Assembly: GCA_030018495.1 (NCBI GenBank)
Contig: JASEFS010000031.1
Span: 1 to 41,617 of the forward strand
Direction of reading: 5' to 3'
Origin: Deltaproteobacteria bacterium
Lineage (GTDB): Bacteria > Desulfobacterota > Desulfobaccia > Desulfobaccales > 0-14-0-80-60-11
Length of the DNA: 41,617 nucleotides
Shown here: positions 14,502 to 21,997 of the stretch, piece by piece
How the letters are laid out: the number at the start of each line of letters is the position of its first letter
Position numbering within the stretch: position 1 is the stretch's first letter
Notes under the pieces: generated by a model
Told to the model about the DNA's origin: nothing
Database searches by the model: none
What the model saw: the letters and a program-made list of their open reading frames with translations, nothing else
Program-made: the position numbers and the translations under genes

Positions 14502-15872
14502 TCACGGGAACAGGCTGCGGATGGCCGCGGCCAGGGTCTCAACCCCCAAAAGTTTTAAACCCGGGGGATCGCCCAGGCGTTCCACCTGGCGCCGGGCCAA
14601 CAGGGCCTGTCGAAACCCCAGTTTCTGGCCTTCCTTCAGGCGCACCTCAGGCTGGCTGACGGCCCGCACCTCGCCGGTCAAGCCGATTTCCCCGAAAATC
14701 AGGGTGTCCGGCGGCACCGGCCGCTCCAGGAAGGAGGAGGCCACCGCCAGGGCCACGCCCAGGTCCACCGCGGGTTCGGCCAGGCGCACCCCGCCGGCCA
14801 CGTTGACGAACAGGTCCTGGCCGCCCAGGGACAGGCCCACGCGCTTTTCCAGCACCGCCACCAGGAGCGACACCCTGCCCGCGTCCACTCCCATGGCCTG
14901 GCGCCGGGGCAGGGCCAGCGATGACGGCGACACCAGCGCCTGAATTTCCACCAGGATGGGGCGGCTGCCCTCCAGACTGGGGACCACGGCTGAGCCCGGG
15001 GCCTCCGTTGAGCGCTCCGCCATAAACAGGGCGGAAGGATTGGCCACTTCCATCAGGCCCGCCTCCGCCATTTCGAACACCCCCAGCTCCTGGGTGGGTC
15101 CGAAGCGGTTTTTCACGGTGCGCAGGAGACGGAAGGCATGGGACCGGTCCCCCTCCAGATAGAGCACCGTATCCACCAGGTGTTCCAGGACCATGGGGCC
15201 GGCCAGGGTGCCCTCCTTGGTGACGTGGCCGATGAGGAAGGTGGCCATATTGGCCACCTTGGCTTGCTGCACCAGGCGAAAGGCCGTCTCCCGCACCTGG
15301 GGAAGCGACCCTGGAGCCGCGGGAATGGACGCGGTGTACAGGGTCTGGATGGAGTCCAGCGCCAGAAACGCAGGCCGGACTTCCTCCACGATGCGGATGA
15401 TATTTTCCAGACAGGTTTCCGTGGCCACCAGGAGGCTGTCGGAAGTCAACCCCAGGCGCTGGGCTCGGAGCTTGAGCTGGGCTTCGGATTCTTCCCCCGA
15501 AATATAAAGCGCGGTCCGGCTTCCGGCGCAGAGTTTGTCGAGGGCCTGGAGGATGAGGGTGGACTTGCCGATGCCAGGATCGCCTCCCAGCAGCACCACC
15601 GAGCCCTGCACCAGGCTGCCGCCCAGAACCCGGTCAAATTCGGGCATGCCGGAGGACTGCCGGGTCTCGGCTTCCACCCGCAGCCGCGCCAGGGGCTGGG
15701 GATGGCTGCGACGGGGAGGCACCGCGGTTTCACCCCCGGCTGCCCCGCCGGGGGCCAGTTCTTCGGCCAGGGAGTTCCAGGCATTGCATTGGGGACACCG
15801 CCCCAGCCATTTGCTCACCTGGTGGCCGCAGTTCTGGCAGACAAACACCGTTTTGCCGCTCCGCACTGACAT
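14502..15872 (-). CDS. radA: DNA repair protein RadA (Sms)
   Basis: The protein is 456 aa from the ATG at 15872, with AGGAAAG six bases upstream; an in-frame extension to 16007 has no family support. The N-terminal zinc ribbon uses C12, C15, C26 and C29. The RecA-like ATPase has Walker A GGDPGIGKST (residues 96-105), and the RadA-specific KNRFG motif is in VKNRFGPTQELGVFEM. The C-terminal part is the Lon-protease-like domain (AGRVSLLVAVLEKRVGLSL, then DLFVNVAGGVRL). It drives branch migration of recombination intermediates. It has its own promoter at 15909-15938. Confidence 0.96.
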   Translation of the reverse strand: MSVRSGKTVFVCQNCGHQVSKWLGRCPQCNAWNSLAEELAPGGAAGGETAVPPRRSHPQPLARLRVEAETRQSSGMPEFDRVLGGSLVQGSVVLLGGDPGIGKSTLILQALDKLCAGSRTALYISGEESEAQLKLRAQRLGLTSDSLLVATETCLENIIRIVEEVRPAFLALDSIQTLYTASIPAAPGSLPQVRETAFRLVQQAKVANMATFLIGHVTKEGTLAGPMVLEHLVDTVLYLEGDRSHAFRLLRTVKNRFGPTQELGVFEMAEAGLMEVANPSALFMAERSTEAPGSAVVPSLEGSRPILVEIQALVSPSSLALPRRQAMGVDAGRVSLLVAVLEKRVGLSLGGQDLFVNVAGGVRLAEPAVDLGVALAVASSFLERPVPPDTLIFGEIGLTGEVRAVSQPEVRLKEGQKLGFRQALLARRQVERLGDPPGLKLLGVETLAAAIRSLFP

Positions 15873-15908
15873 ATCAGCTTTCCTGAGGTTCAGAGGTCGA
15901 GTCCTCCG

Positions 15909-15938
15909 ATTGTACTCGATAACCTTTCCCTTTGCCAA
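15909..15938 (-). promoter_or_regulatory. Promoter for radA
   Basis: On the minus strand TTGGCA (15938-15933), an 18-base spacer and TACAAT (15914-15909) give a start point near 15902, about 30 bases before the radA ATG. Confidence 0.5.
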
Positions 15939-16056
15939 GGAAGGATTGGCACGCAAATCGCAATAGTGCTGAATCGGGTTAACACGAGCCGGGCAAAGCA
16001 GTCTCACTATTTAAAGAGAATATTAAAAGGCGCAAATCGCACCGCAGGATATCAGG

Positions 16057-16085
16057 TGGCAAAGCCGGTTTTCTCAACCTATAAT
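16057..16085 (+). promoter_or_regulatory. Promoter overlapping the start of the CCA/poly(A) polymerase gene
   Basis: A perfect TATAAT (16080-16085) lies 17 bases after a weak TGGCAA (16057-16062). The start point expected 7 bases downstream coincides with the ATG at 16092, which has no Shine-Dalgarno sequence. Confidence 0.35.
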
Positions 16086-16091
16086 TTCATA

Positions 16092-17555
16092 ATGGACCGG
16101 GGAAAATTTCTGGACAATCTGAGGCGCGGCGCCGAAGGTCTGGGCCGCCGGCGCTCTCTGCAAATACTGCAGCATCTGGCTGCGGAGCGCGGCCTTAAGG
16201 CCTACTTGGTGGGCGGTACGGTCCGGGAACTGGCCCGAGGCGGCGCCATCCCGGATCTGGATGTGGCCGTTTCGGCCAACACTCTCGATTTGGCTCGGAG
16301 CCTGGCGGACGCCCTGGGCGGCACCTTTGTGCTCCTGGATGAGAAAGAGCGCACCGCCCGGGTGGTCTGGGGGGAAGAAATCCTCGACTTGGCCGAATTC
16401 CGGGCCCCCACCCTGGAAGGAGACCTCCGGGGCCGGGATTTCACCATCAATGCCCTCGCCCTGGACCTGGAGGCGGTGGTCGCCGGGGACCGGCCCCTCG
16501 TCCTTATCGATCCTTTGGGCGGCCTGGAGGATTTGGCCAGCGGGCTGATCCGCCTGGTGGGCGAAGAAAATCTGGCTGCGGATCCCCTCAGACTCTTGAG
16601 GGCCTATCGGTTTGCGGCCACCCACGGCTTCAGCCTCACCCCGGAGACCCGGACCGCCATCGCCCGTCATGCCGATAAATTTTCACGGGTAGCCGGGGAA
16701 AGGGTGCGCCAGGAGCTTTTCATCTTCCTGGCCGCGCCCCGGGCCGCGGTCTGGCTGGCCGATATGGCGCAAGTGAAGCTTTTGTTTCAGATTTTTCCCG
16801 AACTGACCGATCTTGAGGATGTGCCCCAAAACGGGTTCCATCACCTGGATGTCCTCCATCATTCCCTGGAGACCGTCCGCCAAGTGGAAGAGGTGCTCCA
16901 TGAACCTTCCAGGTATTTCGGCGAGTTGGCCGGGGAGATAAGCAGGTATGCCCAAAATCCTGTAAAACGGGTGCTCCTCAAGCTCAGCGGTCTGTTCCAC
17001 GACATCGGCAAACCCCAGGTCCAGGCCCGGCGCACCCGGCCGGAGCGCTATACGTTTTATCACCATGAACGGGTGGGCGTGGAGATTTTTGAGACCACCG
17101 CGGCGCGGCTGCGCCTCAGCACGGTGGAGGCCCGGACGGTCATACATATAATTCGCTGGCATATGCGCCCCTTTTTGCTGCTGCCGGCCTTCCGCCAGGG
17201 CACCCTGACGATGCGGGCCTTGGGGAGGATGGTCCGGGCGGCCCGGCCGGAACTGCCCGGCTGCTTCGTCGTGGCCATGGCCGACAGTCTGGCGGCCCAG
17301 GGAAATCAAAAGCCGGCAGATGCGGAAGCTGTCCTGGCCGATCTGGCCGACGTAGCTTACCGCTTCCTGAAAGAGCGTTTGGAACCCCAGGAGTATCTTC
17401 CCCGGCTTCTCACCGGGCATGATCTGCAAAAAATCTTGGGTCTTAAACCCGGACCGCGCTTCAAACGGCTGCTCAGCGCGGTGGAAGAGGCGCAGTGGGA
17501 AGGCCGGGTGACCAACCGGGAAGAGGCCCTTAATTTAGTGCGGCAACTTTTGTAG
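16092..17555 (+). CDS. CCA-adding enzyme / poly(A) polymerase family protein with HD domain
   Basis: The product is 487 aa from the ATG at 16092; the frame stays open to 15966 but the extension looks non-conserved. The nucleotidyltransferase head has AYLVGGTVRELA (residues 38-49) and the metal aspartates D55 and D57 (PDLDVAVS). The family motifs DLRGRDFTINALALDL and DPLRLLRAYRFAA follow. The C-terminal half has an HD domain with LSGLFHDIGKPQ, YHHERVGVEIFE and HIIRWHMRPF. It could be the tRNA 3'-CCA-adding enzyme, an A-adding partner or a poly(A) polymerase; sequence alone does not separate these. It is divergent from radA. The TATAAT directly before the ATG suggests a leaderless mRNA. Confidence 0.88.
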   Translation: MDRGKFLDNLRRGAEGLGRRRSLQILQHLAAERGLKAYLVGGTVRELARGGAIPDLDVAVSANTLDLARSLADALGGTFVLLDEKERTARVVWGEEILDLAEFRAPTLEGDLRGRDFTINALALDLEAVVAGDRPLVLIDPLGGLEDLASGLIRLVGEENLAADPLRLLRAYRFAATHGFSLTPETRTAIARHADKFSRVAGERVRQELFIFLAAPRAAVWLADMAQVKLLFQIFPELTDLEDVPQNGFHHLDVLHHSLETVRQVEEVLHEPSRYFGELAGEISRYAQNPVKRVLLKLSGLFHDIGKPQVQARRTRPERYTFYHHERVGVEIFETTAARLRLSTVEARTVIHIIRWHMRPFLLLPAFRQGTLTMRALGRMVRAARPELPGCFVVAMADSLAAQGNQKPADAEAVLADLADVAYRFLKERLEPQEYLPRLLTGHDLQKILGLKPGPRFKRLLSAVEEAQWEGRVTNREEALNLVRQLL

Positions 17556-17611
17556 GCTTCTCAATTAGTTAAAATTTTTTTAGTTTAGAAGTAAATAGAC
17601 ATTTTATTTTT

Positions 17612-17639
17612 TTGTCAAATAATGCTAAAAGCATATACT
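17612..17639 (+). promoter_or_regulatory. Promoter for the RpiR-type regulator gene
   Basis: TTGTCA (17612-17617), a 16-base spacer and TATACT (17634-17639) lie in an AT-rich gap. The leader would be about 92 bases long and contains the repeated sites at 17665-17721. Confidence 0.5.
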
Positions 17640-17664
17640 TGATTACCAAAGAGAACCGCAGCCA

Positions 17665-17721
17665 GCCTGATATAGTCTGACAATCGGGTTAATGCTGGCC
17701 TCATAAGTCTGACGCCTGACA
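17665..17721 (+). promoter_or_regulatory. Repeated YCTGAY sites in the regulator leader (possible operator)
   Basis: Four similar octamers occur between promoter and start codon: GCCTGATA (17665), GTCTGACA (17675), GTCTGACG (17707) and GCCTGACA (17714). Two copies of AGTCTGAC are exactly 32 bases apart, about three helical turns. The arrangement suits an autoregulatory operator for the downstream DNA-binding protein. Confidence 0.35.
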
Positions 17722-17737
17722 TCCGAGGAGGAAACTT

Positions 17738-18625
17738 ATGGAGCGGGCCACCACGGCCGTTATTTCTCGTGATCGTGATTCTCAAGGAGGCGCCCTGATC
17801 CGCCTCAGGGGGCTTTATCCTTCTCTGAAAGCCGCGCTTCGCAAGGTGGCGGACCTGATCCTGAGCAAACCCGAAATGGCGATTTACGCCTCAGTAAACG
17901 AAGTGGCCGCCACCGCGCAGGTGAGCGAGGCCACGGTGATGCGTTTTTGCCGCACTTTGGGATTCCGCGGTTTTCAGGACTTCAAAATCGCTTTGGCCCG
18001 GGAGATAGTGTCCCCCATCCAGCGGCTGCATGAAGAAGTGGAGGAGGGAGACACTCCCCACGCCATCGTGCACAAGGTTTTTCAGGCCAATATCAACGCC
18101 CTGCAGGACACCATGGAAGTGCTGAACATGCAGGCCATGGAGCAAGCCGGGCAGTGCCTGCTGGCGGCCCGCCAAATACTGCTCATCGGGGTGGGCACCT
18201 CCGGTCCCATCGTCACGGATGCGGCCAACAAGCTTTTCCGCCTGGGTCTCCGGGTCACGGCGCACACCGACTCCCATTTGATGATGATGGCCGCGGCGCT
18301 GCTGTCGAGCGAAGACGTGCTGGTCGCGGTCTCGCATTCGGGCAGCACCAGAGACCCGGTGGAGACCGCCAGGGTGGCGAAGGAGGCCGGGGCCAAGGTG
18401 ATCTGCATCACCAACAACTCCATGTCGCCGCTTACCCGGGTGGCCGACATCGTGCTGGTCACCGCGTCCCGGGAGACGCGCTTTAGGCAGGAAGCCATGG
18501 CCTCCCGATTGTGCCAGACCAGCATCATCGACAGCCTTTACACCCTGGTTGCCTTGGCCCGGCCGCAAGAGGCCCTGGCAAACCTGAGCAAGATCGAAAA
18601 CGTCATCGTCACCAAGCAATATTAG
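17738..18625 (+). CDS. MurR/RpiR-family transcriptional regulator (HTH plus SIS domain)
   Basis: The protein is 295 aa, with GAGGAGGAA before the ATG. The N-terminal helix-turn-helix domain (about residues 20-95) contains ASVNEVAATAQVSEATVMRF followed by CRTLGFRGFQDFKIALA, the RpiR signature. A SIS sugar-phosphate-binding domain follows (about 125-260): ILLIGVGTSGPIVTDAANKL, VLVAVSHSGSTRDPVETARV and GAKVICITNNSMSPLTRVAD. Such proteins sense phosphosugars (for example MurNAc-6-P) and control sugar-use genes. The neighbours (NamZ-like muramidase 4.7 kb upstream, class II aldolase downstream) fit an amino-sugar or glycan theme, but the ligand is unknown. The repeats at 17665-17721 suggest self-control. 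Confidence 0.92.
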   Translation: MERATTAVISRDRDSQGGALIRLRGLYPSLKAALRKVADLILSKPEMAIYASVNEVAATAQVSEATVMRFCRTLGFRGFQDFKIALAREIVSPIQRLHEEVEEGDTPHAIVHKVFQANINALQDTMEVLNMQAMEQAGQCLLAARQILLIGVGTSGPIVTDAANKLFRLGLRVTAHTDSHLMMMAAALLSSEDVLVAVSHSGSTRDPVETARVAKEAGAKVICITNNSMSPLTRVADIVLVTASRETRFRQEAMASRLCQTSIIDSLYTLVALARPQEALANLSKIENVIVTKQY

Positions 18626-18642
18626 GAGACCTCAAGTTCCCA

Positions 18643-19551
18643 GTGGAATATTTGAAGACATGCGGCCGGAAGCTCCTCCAGTGGTACCTGCGGGATTTTC
18701 CGCTGAGGAACGGCAAGGGTGCCTTTTATGAAAGGTTTCAGGAGTGCCTGGCCCCGGCGGAACGCTATGTCATCGCCGAACTGTCGGCCGGCTTCCGTAT
18801 GAAGCTCGACTTGCACGATCCCGCTCACCGGAAGACCTTCTTTTTCGGCTCTTATGACGAACGCCATGAAATCGAAATGGTGAAAAGGGTTCTGGAGGAA
18901 CGCGAGGTCTTCTGGGATGTGGGCGCAAATATCGGTGTCTATTCCCTGCTGGCTGCAACCCTGGTTAAAAACAACGGCCGGATCGTAGCCTTCGAGCCCG
19001 CAAATATCGCTTACGAGATGTTGCTGGAAAACATCGCCCTCAACCATTTTGACAATATTCTGCCCTTCAAGGTGGCGGTCGCCGACGCGGAAGGAGAAGC
19101 TGTCTTGTTTGCCGCCGCACATATTGCCGACGGGGGAGCCAACCTTTTCTCTCCCGGCACAGAGCAGACGATCACTCAGACTTGCCGCACGGTCACCCTG
19201 GACAAGTTCAGCCAGGACCAGCAGCTTCCCTCCCCGGATTTCATCAAAATGGACATTGAAGGCGCGGAATTGGCGGTGCTGCGGGGAGCCGAGCTTATCC
19301 TTACCAGAGATCAACCGCTCCTGCTGATAGAAATGAAGGATGCCGTTCTTAAGGCTGCAGGGACCGATAAATCTTTAATCCAGGATATTCTGGTTAAATA
19401 CGGTTATGTTCCGGCCTTTCTCCACCGGCGCAAGTGGTATCAGACTGATGATGTGACACGGGTAAAAAGCCGCAACATTTTCTGGTTCAAGCCGTCGCTG
19501 TCCCGGCACCGGGAAAAAGCTGCCCGCATCCCCGTGAGGACGCCTTCTTGA
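18643..19551 (+). CDS. FkbM-family methyltransferase
   Basis: The product is about 302 aa from a GTG at 18643, 17 bases after the regulator stop. A TTG at 18652 is an alternative, and the frame runs further upstream only over the regulator gene. AGGAG lies rather far (15 bases) upstream. FkbM features are FWDVGANIGVYSLLAATLV (SAM motif I), GRIVAFEPANIAYEMLLENI, and FIKMDIEGAELAVLRGAELI with the hallmark DIEGAE. FkbM enzymes O-methylate sugars or polyketides, and in polysaccharide clusters usually a glycan hydroxyl. Its place at the head of a glycan island supports that. The target sugar is unknown. Confidence 0.88.
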   Translation: MEYLKTCGRKLLQWYLRDFPLRNGKGAFYERFQECLAPAERYVIAELSAGFRMKLDLHDPAHRKTFFFGSYDERHEIEMVKRVLEEREVFWDVGANIGVYSLLAATLVKNNGRIVAFEPANIAYEMLLENIALNHFDNILPFKVAVADAEGEAVLFAAAHIADGGANLFSPGTEQTITQTCRTVTLDKFSQDQQLPSPDFIKMDIEGAELAVLRGAELILTRDQPLLLIEMKDAVLKAAGTDKSLIQDILVKYGYVPAFLHRRKWYQTDDVTRVKSRNIFWFKPSLSRHREKAARIPVRTPS

Positions 19552-19674
19552 AAGAATTTTCCGGCCGCCGGGTTCCCACGGTTGATCCGGGCGATAGGGC
19601 CTTTTTAATAAAGTTTTTCATGACCGCCCCCTCAACCCGCAGCCCTGAGCAGCCTCAAGCTTGATTTTTCTACA

Positions 19675-20328
19675 ATGGCCAAGACTACGGAAAAAACCCT
19701 GAGAGAGAACCTGGTGCGGGTTTGCCGGATGCTCCACCACAAGAACCTGATTGCGGCCATGGACGGCAACGTCAGCGTCAAGTGCGGCGACGGCCTGCTC
19801 ACCACACCTTCCGGAGTGAATAAAGGATTTCTGGAAGAAGACCACCTTATTCTGGTGGATTGGAACGGCCGGGTGGTGGAGGGAGGCGGCCAGCCCACTT
19901 CCGAGATGGCCATGCATCTCGCGGTTTATCGCCTGCGTCCGGAAGTGGAGGCCGTGGTCCACGCGCACCCGCCCGTGGCCACCGCGTTCTCCATTGCCGG
20001 CATCTCTTTAGAGGACTTCGTCCTGCCCGAAGTGGTGATGACCATGGGCGTGATTCCCACCGTTTCCTACGCTACTCCCACCACAGCCGAAGTGCCCGAA
20101 TCCATACGCACTTTGGTCCTGAAGCACGATGCTCTCATCCTGGAGCGCCACGGAGCCCTGACCGTGGGCCGGGACTTGATGGAGGCCTACAATAAAATGG
20201 AAAAACTGGAGCACGCCGCGCTCATCATCTTTTCGGCCCTCCAGCTTGGCAGGGTGAAGCGCCTGCCGCCCCGGGAAGTGGAAAAACTCCTGCATCTCAA
20301 AATCATCCAGAAACTGCAGTCTTCCTAA
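19675..20328 (+). CDS. Class II aldolase/adducin family protein (fuculose-phosphate-aldolase-like)
   Basis: The protein is 217 aa, the usual length for the family. Phosphate-binding segments GNVSVK (residues 31-36) and TPSG (44-47) are present. The catalytic glutamate is E77 in TSEMAMH, and the zinc ligands are H96 and H98 (HAHPP) and H159 (ERHGALTVG). These match L-fuculose-1-P and L-ribulose-5-P 4-epimerase family sites. Substrate choice among fuculose-P, rhamnulose-P, methylthioribulose-P or another cannot be read. No kinase or isomerase is nearby, so a stand-alone aldolase acting on a deoxysugar phosphate is only a guess. No clear ribosome-binding site precedes the ATG; TACAAT overlaps it. 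Confidence 0.87.
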   Translation: MAKTTEKTLRENLVRVCRMLHHKNLIAAMDGNVSVKCGDGLLTTPSGVNKGFLEEDHLILVDWNGRVVEGGGQPTSEMAMHLAVYRLRPEVEAVVHAHPPVATAFSIAGISLEDFVLPEVVMTMGVIPTVSYATPTTAEVPESIRTLVLKHDALILERHGALTVGRDLMEAYNKMEKLEHAALIIFSALQLGRVKRLPPREVEKLLHLKIIQKLQSS

Positions 20329-20527
20329 ATAGCTCTATAGCCAGCCCTCTTCCGATTATCTGATTCCTCGCACTTGATATAAATGCGGCGCCGCTCTCGC
20401 CAGTGGCCTCAATTTTTCTCTGTGGACTCCAAGTCTCAATGACTTGCCTCCTAGTTTGCAGAAGTGGAAAAATGCGTGTAAAGTAGTGGGCGTGGGGTGC
20501 GCCGTGGCGTTTCCTCTCAAGAATCCT

Positions 20528-21997
20528 ATGAAAACTTCTTCGCTGCCTCACATCATTCTGATTGTCCTGGACACCGCCGGCGCCAAGAGGTGCTCCGCTT
20601 ACGGCTACCCCCGGGAGACTACGCCGGGATTGAGCCGGCTTGCCGAAGAGGCGACGCTCTATAAGTATTGCTTTGCTCCGGCGCCCTGGACCATACCCTC
20701 GCACGCGTCCCTGTTCTCAGGCTTGTATCCGTCGCAGCATGGCTGCAATGTCTATAACCGGGAGATCCCCGACAGCATCAATAAGTTGCCGGAATTTCTC
20801 CGACAGATGGGATATCGAAGCATGAGCATCACCAGCAACTTATTGGTTTCACCAGCGGGCTTTGAGCAAGTTCATGGCATGAATCAGCTTTTCAATTCGC
20901 CTGAATTCATCAAAGCCAGAAAAGCTATTGATGATTTTAAGAAAAAATCCAAAAGTGATTTAAAAAGATTGCAATTTTTGCTAAAGTATATAATCGAACA
21001 TAACTTTTATACCTTGCCGATAATGAGCCTTATTGATAAATATTATAGAAAATATTTCGGTAAAATTAAAATTAAATCCCTATACGCCACCGAAAGAACC
21101 TTCTTCCTGGCCAAGAGGTTGTTCAAAAAATATGCAGATGACCACCCGTTATTTATATTTATCAACTGCATGGAAACCCACTGGCAATATTATCCCCCCG
21201 CGAAATACTTGAAGTCCGTGAACATCAAAAAAGATAACTTAAGGCAACTTCAAGAACTTGATTATTTTGATATGTATGTCAACGAAATCCCGGAATATCT
21301 TCTGGAAGCCCTGGCCCGCCTCTATGAACAGGAATTGATGTATGCCACAGACAAGGTTTGGGATTTTTACAGGTTCTTGAAAAACTCGGCACAACAGGAC
21401 CGGACTTTGTTCATCGCCACCTCGGACCATGGCGAAAGTCTGGGTGAACGCGGCCTGTGGGGGCACAATTTCGGGGTTTATAACGAAGTGATTCATATCC
21501 CGCTTGTTGTCAAATATCCCAAAGATATCGGGCTGCAGGGCGAATCCGACCGGGTTGTGCAGCTCCACGATCTCTGGGCCACGATTATGGAGATGATTGA
21601 AAGCCCCCTGCCGGGACTGGACAGCTCTAAATCTCTCCTTTCGGAGCGCCGCAATTTTGCTTTTTGCGAAAATCAGTATGACATCGGGGTCAGGGCCATC
21701 AGGCGCCGGCACCGCGGCTTCAGCCCCACCGGCGTCATGCAGGCCTGCCGCTGCGTCATCGACGCCGATTTTATGAAATTGATCGAATGGCAGGATGGCC
21801 GTCTGGAATATTACGACATCAAAAACGACTATGATGAACGGCATAACCTGGCGAGCTCTCCTGACCGGGCGCAGGTCGTTGGGACTTTGCAGGCGAAACT
21901 CAACGATTATCTTGGTCCATTCACCTGGGAACCGGATCCGGAAGGGTGGGGTCTCCAGCCGAAATCGGACTTGACAGGGGTATTACATGGCTCATAA
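20528..21997 (+). CDS. Alkaline-phosphatase-superfamily (sulfatase-fold) enzyme, first tandem copy
   Basis: The protein is 489 aa from the ATG at 20528. PF00884-type features are IILIVLDTAGAK with metal ligand D15, APAPWTIPSHASLFSGLYPS (residues 50-69) with T55 at the nucleophile position, and IATSDHGESLGERGLWGH with the second metal Asp-His pair. True sulfatases need Cys or Ser in C-x-P-S-R; here the motif is T-I-P-S-H, as in Thr-using phosphotransferases of this fold, so sulfate-ester cleavage is doubtful. Residues about 120-235 are Lys/Asn-rich, encoded by markedly AT-rich DNA. It overlaps the second copy by 11 bases and the two proteins align nearly throughout. It may modify a surface glycan or lipid. 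Confidence 0.85.
   Translation: MKTSSLPHIILIVLDTAGAKRCSAYGYPRETTPGLSRLAEEATLYKYCFAPAPWTIPSHASLFSGLYPSQHGCNVYNREIPDSINKLPEFLRQMGYRSMSITSNLLVSPAGFEQVHGMNQLFNSPEFIKARKAIDDFKKKSKSDLKRLQFLLKYIIEHNFYTLPIMSLIDKYYRKYFGKIKIKSLYATERTFFLAKRLFKKYADDHPLFIFINCMETHWQYYPPAKYLKSVNIKKDNLRQLQELDYFDMYVNEIPEYLLEALARLYEQELMYATDKVWDFYRFLKNSAQQDRTLFIATSDHGESLGERGLWGHNFGVYNEVIHIPLVVKYPKDIGLQGESDRVVQLHDLWATIMEMIESPLPGLDSSKSLLSERRNFAFCENQYDIGVRAIRRRHRGFSPTGVMQACRCVIDADFMKLIEWQDGRLEYYDIKNDYDERHNLASSPDRAQVVGTLQAKLNDYLGPFTWEPDPEGWGLQPKSDLTGVLHGS

Noticed and set aside
18511-18642. Upstream in-frame extension of the FkbM gene
   Set aside because: It overlaps the regulator gene in another frame and encodes non-conserved His/Pro/Gly-rich sequence; the start after the regulator stop is preferred.
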